Below are positions 1 to 6,194 of a stretch of DNA of 19,239 nucleotides, piece by piece. Source of the stretch: DASQPJ01 sp036268355. GTDB lineage: Bacteria; Actinomycetota; Actinomycetes; Sporichthyales; Sporichthyaceae. The stretch lies in NCBI GenBank assembly GCA_036268355.1, contig DATAUG010000264.1, forward strand, positions 1 to 19,239. The letters run 5' to 3'. How positions within the stretch are numbered: position 1 is the first letter of the stretch; each line of letters starts with the position of its first letter. The notes beneath the pieces are model-generated. The model made no database searches. It was not told where the DNA came from and was given only the letters and a program-made list of their open reading frames with translations. A program made the position numbers and the translations under genes.

Positions 1-1
1 C

Positions 2-127
2 ACCAGGTTGCTCGGCTTGACCCGCCGCGCCCGTCGCAACGCGGCGAACGGTTCGTCGATGCTGTCGGCCGAAGAGCGTGGCCGCTCCGGGATGTCGAAG
101 GCCTGCCGCCCGACCGTGATCGCCATC
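2..127 (-). CDS. Partial open frame running off the left edge
   Basis: A minus-strand frame opens at an ATG and stays open for 42 codons to the window edge. It begins MAITVGRQAFDIPERPRS and ends with a basic stretch (RRARRVKPSNLV). It lies directly downstream of, and in a different frame from, the ssb remnant, so it may be the tail of that decayed gene after a frameshift, or the start of another gene. No clear Shine-Dalgarno site precedes the ATG. I do not recognise the family. Confidence 0.3.
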
Positions 128-147
128 GTCGCCTCGTCCCGCCACCG

Positions 148-280
148 TTGCGGCGAGGTTCTCGGCGAGGGCGAAGCGGGCGATGAGCGTGTACCAGGAT
201 GTGGTGCCGTCCACCAAGTCACCGAACGGTTGACTGCGGCGGGGGTCAACGGCCGCCCGGACGGGCTCGGTCTTGCCTGA
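148..280 (-). pseudogene. Remnant of a single-stranded DNA-binding protein gene (ssb)
   Basis: Translated on the minus strand, this stretch matches the central OB-fold part of the intact SSB encoded at 17750-18217. The order SGK...VR..AVD.RR, then VDGTTSWYT.IA, then LAENLAA is kept in one frame. The segment VDGTTSWYT is identical in both and the nucleotide match is also evident. Both sides are broken: upstream there is no recognisable SSB N-terminus (MNGTALTICGN in the intact copy) or start codon, and downstream the frame loses SSB similarity where the KGDRVIV motif should follow. It is therefore a decayed, non-functional copy. Its presence at the opposite end of the window from the intact ssb hints at an old element insertion or duplication. 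Confidence 0.7.
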
Positions 281-291
281 CACCTCGTCAG
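277..291. promoter_or_regulatory. CTGAC-N5-GTCAG palindrome, site 1
   Basis: Perfect 5+5 inverted repeat with spacer ACCTC at the upstream end of the ssb remnant. It is one of seven perfect copies of this motif in the window. Confidence 0.55.
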
Positions 292-295
292 ATTC

Positions 296-544
296 GCCGG
301 TGGGCGGGCGCTCCGAGGTCTGACCACCGACCGGACCACGCCGACCTGGACAGCCGATCGACACGGCAGGTCTCTGCCGTTACCCACAAGGCGCCGGAAG
401 CTCTGCGCGTGGACCCGCAGCCTTCTCCGGTCGCACAACGAGTTCAGAACCGCAACTCTCACCCGGCAGGCTCTGCCCGCGTCGCGACGGAACACGGGAG
501 GATCCGCTCTGCGGAGGGGCCTGTGTGACGGAGCACCGGCGGGG
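296..544. other. Non-coding stretch between the ssb remnant and repeat A
   Basis: No convincing coding frame is seen. The stretch holds a small perfect hairpin at 363-380 (7-bp arms ACGGCAG/CTGCCGT, 4-nt loop) and a CCCGGCAG-rich patch near 464-480 that resembles the terminator arm at 4131-4140. It appears to be decayed accessory DNA. Confidence 0.4.
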
Positions 545-795
545 CGCCGGGGGTGCTGCCCCCGGAGTCCACGGCCGGCCTCAGGGGCTTTGGGGGTGGG
601 TGGAGCGCGAGCGCGTGTGTCGTCCCGTCGGTGCGGCTCGCGATCACCTACCGTACCTTGGCCGGGCCGCGGCCAGGGTGCTTTCGCGGCTCTGCGGGCA
701 GGCCCTTGCCCCGGTCGGCCAAGGCGCGGTCGCAGGGCGATCGTCGCACCGAGGGGACGCACCTGTCAGAAACTGACGGGTCGTCAGACAGGCAA
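545..795. repeat. Dispersed ~250-bp non-coding repeat, copy A
   Basis: This stretch aligns along its length with 3812-4062 in the same orientation. Shared landmarks in order are a GC hairpin (CCGGGGG/CCCCCGG at 547-553 and 559-565), a following ACGGCCGGCCT-like block, a GTCCCGTCG block, an ATC.C.TACCG block, a TTCGCG...CGGGCAGGC.CTTGCC block, a GGCGATCG.CGCACCGA.GGGAC block, and finally the CTGAC-N5-GTCAG motif. The two copies differ by many substitutions and small indels, so they are old. No shared reading frame is evident, suggesting a structured or regulatory element rather than a gene. Confidence 0.6.
773..787. promoter_or_regulatory. CTGAC-N5-GTCAG palindrome, site 2
   Basis: Perfect copy with spacer GGGTC; the symmetry extends to CTGACG-NNN-CGTCAG. 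A further GTCAG lies just upstream (765-769), so three half-sites stand in a row. It forms the right end of repeat A and lies about 265 bp before the nitroreductase start. Confidence 0.6.
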
Positions 796-1051
796 GACGC
801 TGGCATCTGGCACATCTGCTCGGGGTGAAGGGCCCGGGCTTCAGACAGGGCTCATGGGCCAGGTTCAAGCCGGCCGCAACCAGCAGGGTTTCGGAGCTGG
901 CCGGGCCTGGGTGGGGAGGACTTGATTCGCGGCGGATGCGGTCGGCGCGGGTGCGACCGTTGCGTGCCGAGACGGGACCGGCCCAGGTACTGGACCGGCG
1001 ACACGGTTGGATGGGCCTGCGACCGTCGCACGAGGATCACCGGGGGGCATC

Positions 1052-1705
1052 GTGAGCACCGCACTGCCGTTGAGCGTCGATGAGGTGTTGACGACCACCC
1101 GTTCCGTGCGCCGCCGGCTGGACTACACCCGCCCGGTGGACCCCGCACTGATCCGCGAATGCCTGGCCCTGGCCCAGCAGGCGCCCACCCAGTCCGACAC
1201 CCAGTCGTTCCATTTCGTGGTGATGACCGACGCGGCCCGCAAGAAGCGGATGGCCGAACTGATCCGCGCCGGTGTGGAGACCTACCGGAACAGCCCGGCG
1301 GGACTGTTCGGGCTGCGACACGAGGATCCGCAGCGTGAGGCCGCGCGGCTGCGCATCATCGAGTCGATCCAGCCCATGCTCGACCACGCCGAGGAGGTGC
1401 CGGCCTGGGTGTTCCCGTGCATCGAAGGCTCGCTGGAGGGCATGCCCCCGGTGTACGCCGGGGTCCTGATGGGCTCGGTCATCCCCGCCGCGTGGAGTTT
1501 CATGCTGGCCGCCCGCTCCCGCGGGCTGGGCACCTGCTGGATGAACCTGCACCAGCTCACCGGCGCCGCGGCCGACGAGCTGATCGGACTACCGCCGGGT
1601 GTGATCCAGGTCTGCGGGATCGCCGTCGGCCACACCATCGGAACCGGGTTCAAACCGGCCTACCGTCGCCCGCTGGAGGAGATCGTGCACACCGACACCT
1701 GGTGA
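1052..1705 (+). CDS. Nitroreductase family protein
   Basis: A 217-residue FMN-dependent nitroreductase-like protein, expected to use NAD(P)H to reduce nitro groups, quinones or similar electrophiles as a cytosolic dimer. What is seen: the N-terminal FMN-contact pattern TTTRSVRRRLDYTRPV (about residues 14-29), then the helix LIRECLALAQQAPTQSDTQSFHFVVMTD typical of the family, and the late motif RGLGTCWMNLHQL that precedes the dimer-forming part. The length is normal for the family. I chose the GTG at 1052 because a GGGGGG Shine-Dalgarno-like run sits about 6 nt upstream; the frame is open further 5' (TTG at 1007), but the added residues look unlike the family. The gene stands alone, with a palindrome on each side (773 and 1767). 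Substrate is unknown. Confidence 0.88.
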   Translation: MSTALPLSVDEVLTTTRSVRRRLDYTRPVDPALIRECLALAQQAPTQSDTQSFHFVVMTDAARKKRMAELIRAGVETYRNSPAGLFGLRHEDPQREAARLRIIESIQPMLDHAEEVPAWVFPCIEGSLEGMPPVYAGVLMGSVIPAAWSFMLAARSRGLGTCWMNLHQLTGAAADELIGLPPGVIQVCGIAVGHTIGTGFKPAYRRPLEEIVHTDTW

Positions 1706-1766
1706 GCACCCCGCCGCGCCGGCGAAACCGAACCGCACCAGCGTCGCGGCTGCGCCGCTCGTGCAA

Positions 1767-1781
1767 CTGACGTTCGGTCAG
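1767..1781. promoter_or_regulatory. CTGAC-N5-GTCAG palindrome, site 3
   Basis: Perfect copy with spacer GTTCG, 62 nt after the nitroreductase stop and about 100 nt before the broken Dabb gene. It could serve as the operator of that dead gene. Confidence 0.6.
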
Positions 1782-1879
1782 ATCCTTGGCCGGCCGCCCC
1801 AGCAAGCGAGCACCGTCACCACGACGATCCGGTCGGTACGTCGATGCGACCGGCGAAGAGCGATGTCAGGACCTCGGAT

Positions 1880-2185
1880 GTGATCAGGAATGTGGTGGTG
1901 GGCCGGTTGGTCCCGGAGATGGACCGGGTGGCTGCCGGGGAGTAGCTGGATCGCGCGCTGGCCGGGATCGCGGGGCTGCGACTGCCGGGGCAACTGAGCG
2001 TGCACTTCGGCCGGGACGCCGGGCTGCGCGCGGGCGGCTGAACGTTTGCTATCACCTGCGACTGGGTCGATGCCGAGGCGTGCCGGGCTTACGACATCGA
2101 CCCGGAGCACAACGTGTGTCGGGCCCAGATCATCGATGTGTGCGCCGACGTCGCCCGTGTGCAGTTCGAGATCAGCGACCTGTGA
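1880..2185 (+). pseudogene. Dabb (stress-responsive alpha/beta barrel) domain protein, interrupted by TAG and TGA
   Basis: Read in a single frame from a GTG start (AGGA 8 nt upstream), this stretch gives 102 codons, the normal size of a Dabb-domain protein. It opens VIRNVVVGRLVPEMDRVAAGE, continues LDRALAGIAGL and LSVHFGRDAGLRAGG, then TFAITCDWVDAEACRAYDIDPEHNV and ends ARVQFEISDL. The pattern of an N-terminal beta strand, a helix, and the later D.EA...Y..DPEH motif is that of the family (small dimeric ferredoxin-like barrels). Two in-frame stops break it: TAG at 1943-1945 and TGA at 2039-2041, the latter probably from a Trp TGG codon. There is no frameshift and coding character is well kept between the stops, so loss is recent or the stops are read through or wrong. 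Confidence 0.72.
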
Positions 2186-2543
2186 GCAGTTCGGATGATC
2201 CCGCACAGGTCACCAAACCCCGGTGAGCGTCGGGCAACGGATGCCGCGCGGGCGGCAGAATCCTCGGTGCAACCCCGCCGTGCAGGCCGGCCCCGGCACC
2301 GGCTCCGGGCGCAAATGGTTGCAGAGCGGTCCGGCGTGGATCGAAGCTGCTGGCGATGATCTTCCGGTGGTCGTCCTCGTTTGGCGTCGACCGCCTCGAG
2401 GTCCTGTCCGGCCGGGCGGGCATGCCAGGCAATGGGCGATCTGAATACGTTGGCAATCAATTGGTTGTTCTGTTGCGGTATCGCACGTTCACTCAGCGAG
2501 GGACCGGACAGTCCCCTTTGCCCGTCTTGATCCGGAGGCTCTC
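2186..2543. other. Intergenic stretch before the secreted repeat-protein gene
   Basis: No supported gene. The patch at about 2446-2480 (TTGGCAATCAATTGGTTG and after) is unusually AT-rich for this window and is the best candidate for a promoter of the downstream secreted-protein gene. A clear GGAGG lies at 2534-2538. Confidence 0.35.
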
Positions 2544-2585
2544 ATCATCGACACCAATCGCCGGCCCGGTCGTGTCAGTCGCGCC

Positions 2586-2963
2586 GTGGCCCGCACCTCA
2601 GTCCTGGCAGTCGGCGGCGCTGCGATCGCCGTGCTCGCGCTCAGCCCGGCAAGTGCGCAGGCCGCAACCGTGCCCCAAGCCTTCACCGCAACGCAGAACC
2701 TCCAAACCGGCTACCACGGCCACGGCGACTACAGCGACCGCGGCTACGACCGCGGCTACAGCGACCGCGGCTACGACCGCGGCGATGAGGGTCTGCTCGG
2801 CGGACTGCTCAGCGACCGCGGACTGCTCGGCGGACTCCTGGACGGCGACCGCGGCTACGACCGGGGGTACGGCCGTGGCGACCGCGGACTCCTTGGTGGG
2901 CTCCTCGGCGGCGACCGCGGTTACCGTGGCGAGGGCGGGCTGCTCGGCGGGCTCCTCGGTTAG
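2586..2963 (+). CDS. Secreted Gly/Leu/Asp/Arg/Tyr-rich repeat protein
   Basis: Unrecognised family. From GTG 2586 the product is 125 residues: a signal peptide (ARTSVLAVGGAAIAVLAL then SPASAQA, likely cut after AQA), a short linker, then two kinds of low-complexity repeat, SDRGYDRGY units and GLLGGLL units, alternating to the end. It should be exported and may be a surface, adhesive or self-assembling protein (inference). Two oddities are visible. First, the best Shine-Dalgarno (GGAGG, 2534-2538) sits 5 nt before two ATC codons at 2544, in frame with the gene, and the peptide between them (RRPGRVSR) looks like a longer basic signal-peptide start; the original start may have been lost. Second, after the TAG at 2961-2963 the same frame goes on with the same repeat style (GEPLGWVLDGERGDLG...GLLGAPLGGIL) to a TGA at 3069-3071, so the protein was probably once about 36 residues longer. 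Confidence 0.6.
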   Translation: MARTSVLAVGGAAIAVLALSPASAQAATVPQAFTATQNLQTGYHGHGDYSDRGYDRGYSDRGYDRGDEGLLGGLLSDRGLLGGLLDGDRGYDRGYGRGDRGLLGGLLGGDRGYRGEGGLLGGLLG

Positions 2964-3267
2964 GGCGAACCACTCGGCTGGGTCCTTGACGGCGAGCGGG
3001 GAGACCTCGGTCAGCACGGTCACCACGGCGAGGGCGGACTGCTCGGCGCACCACTCGGCGGGATCCTCTGAGCCCGACCTCGATCCCGCCCGGCGACTCC
3101 TGACCGCCCTCGCCGCTGGGCCGGGTTTCCACCCATCGCTCGACCGGCCCAGGCCGAACCGGCTACGGACCCGAGTCTCACTCGCGACGGGTTGACCGAG
3201 GGTCCGAGCACCGACGGGGCTGGGCCGAACGGCTTCCCTCGGACGGGTGCGACCCGGTATTTCGGGT

Positions 3268-3500
3268 TCAGATCAACGCCGCCTCGGTGTTGCTGTTCGC
3301 CATGCTGGCGTTGCCCAACTGTCCGTTGCGGTTTGAGCCCCAGCACTCGGCCGGACCCGCGGTGGTGACCGCGCGGGTGTGGTTGCCGCCGCCGCTGATC
3401 GCAGCCACCCCGCTGCCCAACCCGGACACCGCCACCGGGACGTTGCTGTCGGTGGTGGTCCCGTTGCCCAACTGCCCGCCGGCGTTGTTGCCCAGCGCCG
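3268..3500 (-). pseudogene. Fragment of an RCC1-repeat (BLIP-II-like) protein
   Basis: The minus-strand frame encodes about one and a half RCC1-type propeller repeats: LGNNAGGQLGNGTTTDSNVP, then VAVSGLGSGVAAISGGGNHTRAVTT, then CWGSNRNGQLGN. The signatures G.QLGNGTTTDS..PVAVSGL and CWG.N..GQLGN are typical of secreted actinobacterial RCC1 repeats, which normally number five to seven in one protein. Here the N-terminal side is joined directly to a fragment of a phospholipase-D-like gene in another frame and the C-terminal side stops after NSNTEAALI. It is therefore a remnant left by recombination or deletion, not a working gene. Confidence 0.7.
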
Positions 3501-3714
3501 GGCGGCTTGCCATTTCGGCTTGTCGGTCATGACGATGCGGCAGTCGACGCCGCGTCTCGCCGCAGAGGTGAGGGCGTCGGTGACGGCGGGGTCAGCGAGT
3601 TCCTTCGGACGTGAACCACAACGATCTCCGCGCCGAATTGATCTGGGCGACCATGACGGCCTCGGCGGTCCCGGCGCCGGTGTTCGGGGACCAGACCAGT
3701 CCGGGTCCTGAACG
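3501..3714 (-). pseudogene. Fragment of a second phospholipase-D-like gene
   Basis: The nucleotide sequence closely matches 4455-4650 of the larger phospholipase-D-like gene. Translated pieces are GLVWSPNTGAGTAEAVMVAQ and INSARRSLWFTSE, followed after a small indel by the LADPAVTDALTS-like segment and RGVDCRIVMTDKPKW. The matching segments of the larger copy read LVWSPNTGTGTAETVMVAQ and RGVDCEIVMTDNPKW. The reading frame shifts near 3600-3605. The second HKD motif and everything after it are replaced by the RCC1 fragment. This indicates a tandem duplication of the gene followed by deletion. Confidence 0.72.
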
Positions 3715-3740
3715 GTGTCGGTGTCGGAGCGCCCGGGCGG

Positions 3741-3843
3741 GGAGCCCCCGGGGGCGAAGCACGCACGCGATGAAGTGGTGCAGGCCGTGAGCGCTTGTTC
3801 GTAGGCGGGACGTGCCCGGGGGCTCCGCCCCCGGAGCCCCCGG
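3741..3843. repeat. Three alternating GC-rich inverted arms
   Basis: GGAGCCCCCGG occurs at 3741-3751 and again at 3833-3843; its exact complement CCGGGGGCTCC lies between them at 3816-3826. The middle arm can pair with either outer arm (6-nt loop with the right one, 64-nt loop with the left one). The left arm also contains the 12-nt self-complementary GCCCCCGGGGGC at 3744-3755. The right-hand hairpin begins repeat copy B. Confidence 0.55.
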
Positions 3844-4062
3844 CCGACCTCCAGGACCTGCGGAGGAACGCGTGCAAGGATTGCGGGGGTGTCCCGTCGT
3901 CACGCCTCCCATCGCTTACCGCCTCGGTCGTGTCGCGGCAAGGGCACTTCGCGTCCCTACGGGCAGGCACTTGCCGCGACCCGCCCCTCCGCGGTTCCAA
4001 GGCGATCGCCGCACCGACGGGACACCACGCAGATCGCGAACTGACGAGTGATCAGATGGACC
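3812..4062. repeat. Dispersed ~250-bp non-coding repeat, copy B
   Basis: Diverged direct copy of 545-795, with the same order of landmarks from the GC hairpin to the terminal CTGAC half-site. Copy B keeps a longer hairpin (11-bp arms) than copy A (7 bp). It sits between the phospholipase-D fragment and the larger phospholipase-D-like gene, whereas A sits between the ssb remnant and the nitroreductase. No reading frame is conserved between the copies. Confidence 0.6.
4041..4055. promoter_or_regulatory. CTGAC-N5-ATCAG palindrome, site 4 (one mismatch)
   Basis: Near-perfect copy with spacer GAGTG at the right end of repeat B, in the same place that site 2 holds in repeat A. Confidence 0.4.
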
Positions 4063-4126
4063 GATCTGGTTGCCCGGCTCGTCTCCGCAAGAACCAGGCA
4101 CCCCTGCCGTCGTTTTCATGGCCCTC

Positions 4127-4159
4127 CCTCACCCGGCAGCGCTGCGCTGCCGGGTGAGG
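4127..4159 (-). terminator. Strong hairpin terminator after the phospholipase-D-like gene
   Basis: A perfect 15-bp inverted repeat (CCTCACCCGGCAGCG and its complement) with a 3-nt loop, ending 12 nt past the stop codon of the minus-strand phospholipase-D-like gene. No U-run follows, which is common for actinobacterial terminators. Confidence 0.8.
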
Positions 4160-4171
4160 CAAGCGGATGGG

Positions 4172-5259
4172 TCAACGGGTGTTGTTCCAACGGGTTGCGC
4201 CGGTCCGATCGGCGGTGAATGTCGCGGCGGCCGCGGTGAGGATGTCGGGGGCTTGTGCCGCGGTCAGCCACACGGACAGTTCGCGGTTGCGGGTCAGTGA
4301 GGTGGCGGTGGCGTTCTGGCTGCCAAGGAGCATGGTGGCGTCGGGGGTTCCGGCGTCGTCGAGGACGAGTTTCTCGTGGACGTAGAGCGAGTTGGCCTTG
4401 TTCGGGTAGGTGGCTACCTGGCGCCCGGCGGCCGACAGCGTCGCGTACGCGGGATGCCATTTCGGGTTGTCGGTCATGACGATCTCGCAGTCCACGCCAC
4501 GTTGCGCGGCAGCGGTGAGGGCGCCCGTGACGGCGGGGTCGGCGAGGTCCTCGGAGGTGAACCAGACCGATCTCCGCGCCGAATTGATCTGGGCGACCAT
4601 GACAGTCTCGGCGGTGCCGGTGCCGGTGTTGGGGGACCAGACCAGCCGGGGGCTTGGGTGGTGGTGTCGCGTTGGCCGGTGAGGCCGAGTTGCCAGTCGG
4701 CGTTGGAGGTGGTTTCGATGGCGGCGACCTGGTCGGGGTTGGTGTCGATGATTTCGGCGTCGCGGCTGGTCGCGTAGTACTCGCTGGTCAGGCTCGCAGT
4801 GGACACGTCGGATGTGATGTGGTCGAAGGTGGTGGCCTTGATGTGGAAGATCACCGCGCTCGGGGCCCACCGCACCGACACCCCGTGCGCACTGAGGAAA
4901 TCGAAGGTCGGCTGGTTGACCTTGCCGCCGTTGAAGGCCTTGTCCAGCAGCACCCGCACCGCCACTCCCCGTGCGGCCGCGGCCACCAACGCGTCCTGCT
5001 CGCCGGCGTCGGCCCGTTCGTAGATCTCCATGTCGATCGAGCGCTTCGCGGCCGCCGTCTGGTCATGGATGCCGGCGAACCCGGCCTGCGGGTACTGCAC
5101 CAAGCGGTAGAACCCGGTCGAGGCTCCGGTGCGCGGCGTCGAGGTGACCGCCGGCCGGTACGCGGCATGGGTCTCGGCGGCCGGTGCCACCGCGGGGAAA
5201 CCCGCCGCGAATCCCGCCGCCGCGGCGAGCACCGCGAGCATCCTGGTCGTGTTGCGCAA
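4172..5259 (-). pseudogene. Secreted phospholipase-D-like protein, interrupted by one frameshift
   Basis: If one base is restored, the gene encodes about 362 residues with a signal peptide (MLAVLAAAAGFAAGFPAVAP, cut near APAAE) and two PLD-type halves. The first HKD motif is H139-I-K-ATTF-D in frame 1; the second is H-E-K-LVLD-D followed by GSQN, in frame 2, about residue 296. Two HKD motifs together form one active site that cleaves phosphodiester bonds (phospholipid or nucleic acid), so an exported hydrolase is likely. The frames join at the C5 run 4648-4652 (G5 on the plus strand), where the downstream frame is -1; a C6 run would restore it. Start: TTG at 5259 with GAGGA 7 nt upstream; ATG 5241 is the alternative. 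A palindrome (5313) lies 54 nt upstream and a strong terminator follows. It may be inactive, slippage-dependent or a sequencing artefact. Confidence 0.8.
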
Positions 5260-5312
5260 ACCGGTTCCTCGTCTCGGTCGGGGTCCGGGCCACGCGCGCC
5301 CGCCCACGGCTT

Positions 5313-5327
5313 CTGACGTGCCGTCAG
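5313..5327. promoter_or_regulatory. CTGAC-N5-GTCAG palindrome, site 5
   Basis: Perfect copy with spacer GTGCC; symmetry extends to TCTGACG-TGC-CGTCAGA. It lies 54 nt upstream of the phospholipase-D-like start, a natural operator position. It shares the adjacent bases GTCAGACAGGC with site 2. Confidence 0.65.
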
Positions 5328-5528
5328 ACAGGCGACGCCACGGCGACGGACCACCGGTGCCGTCCCAGGGGCCGGTGATCCTCTTCCGCCGGTTCGACGC
5401 GCACACCGGACCCCCGGTTCCGGACATGCAGCACTTTCGCCGCGATCACCGCAATCGGGCGAACGTCCCGGAAGTACCTCCACCGTTCGATGCCGGCCGC
5501 CACCGGCGGCCGCTGGAGGAAGCTGCGG

Positions 5529-6017
5529 CTACAGGGGCGGATCCTCCAGCGGTGGCCCGATGATCGCGATGCCGTGCTCGGCCGCTGCCTGCACGATTCG
5601 GTCGATGTCAGGAGCGGCCGGCGTGGGCAGGCCGGGAGCCGACGCCGGCTCGCCGGCCGCCCGTATGAAGTTCTCGAACCCCGCGGGGCTGGTCAACAAC
5701 AGGAAGTGCGCCTCAGCGGAGTCCACGCGGAAGCGGTGCGCGACATTGCGTGGGCCGAACACGAAGCCCCCGTCGGTGAACGTGCGCTGCTCGCTGGCGA
5801 ACTCGACCGTGAGTCGCCCGCTCATCACGTAGAACATCTCGTCCGAGCCGTCATGCACATGCAGCGGCGCTCCGTGGCCACGCGGAGCGTGGAACTCGGC
5901 GAGGAACAGCCCACCGCCGTTCTGCGCGCCGGTCGTCTTGTAGGTCACGCGGGCACCGAGGAACCAATGCGGCTCTCCTTCGTTGGCGTCGAGCACGTAG
6001 CCGATCGGAGCACTCAC
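5529..6017 (-). CDS. Cupin domain protein
   Basis: A 162-residue single-domain cupin. The metal-binding motif 1 is seen as HVHDGSDEMFYVMSGRLTVE (pattern H-x-H-x3-4-E-x6-G) and motif 2 as GGFVFGPRNVAHRFRV (G-x4-P-x2-x-x-H). These would hold one metal ion in a cytosolic beta barrel. Such quercetinase-like cupins act as dioxygenases, isomerases or ligand sensors; the substrate cannot be told. The C-terminus carries an extra helical segment (DIDRIVQAAAEHGIAIIG). I prefer the GTG at 6017 because AGGA lies 8 nt upstream; a TTG at 6041 in the same frame would add 8 residues. It is a single gene, divergent from the XRE regulator at 6188, so the 170 bp between them probably hold both promoters. Confidence 0.88.
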   Translation of the reverse strand: MSAPIGYVLDANEGEPHWFLGARVTYKTTGAQNGGGLFLAEFHAPRGHGAPLHVHDGSDEMFYVMSGRLTVEFASEQRTFTDGGFVFGPRNVAHRFRVDSAEAHFLLLTSPAGFENFIRAAGEPASAPGLPTPAAPDIDRIVQAAAEHGIAIIGPPLEDPPL

Positions 6018-6112
6018 TTGCGCCGTCCTGTCCGTTGGCAACGGGTTGCGCCCAGCGGAAGCCGGCCGCCGGTGGAGACTTTCACGCGGCCACGGACAAC
6101 GTCGTCAGTGCA

Positions 6113-6127
6113 GGCACGCAGCGTGCC
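6113..6127. promoter_or_regulatory. Small inverted repeat upstream of the XRE regulator
   Basis: GGCACG-CAG-CGTGCC, perfect 6-bp arms, 60 nt before the XRE start in the divergent region shared with the cupin gene. Possible operator; function inferred only from position. Confidence 0.3.
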
Positions 6128-6170
6128 AGCGAAAGGAGCACCCGTACGGCCCTACCGACAACCGGGGCGG

Positions 6171-6194
6171 TATGTATCATCGTCCATATGGACG
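6171..6194 (+). promoter_or_regulatory. Promoter -10 and start-codon palindrome of the XRE regulator
   Basis: TATGTATCAT at 6171-6180 is a good actinobacterial -10 region. The 14-bp perfect palindrome CGTCCATATGGACG (6181-6194) follows at once and contains the ATG start. No Shine-Dalgarno precedes the ATG, so the transcript is probably leaderless or nearly so, and binding of a dimeric repressor to the palindrome would block initiation. This is the classic layout of autoregulation, but it is inferred. Confidence 0.5.

Noticed and set aside
525..925. Overlapping plus-strand frames across repeat A
   Set aside because: Their products differ between copies A and B and have no domain character; the repeat is better read as non-coding.
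2039..2041. TGA as a selenocysteine codon in the Dabb gene
   Set aside because: Dabb proteins have no selenocysteine, a Trp fits the position, no SECIS-like hairpin is evident and a separate TAG also interrupts the frame.
2356..3195. Plus-strand Thr/Ala-rich frame of 279 codons across the repeat gene
   Set aside because: Its Thr/Ala repeats merely mirror the DNA repeats of the secreted protein in another frame; there is no signal peptide or ribosome site. The GLLGGLL frame has a signal peptide and is preferred.
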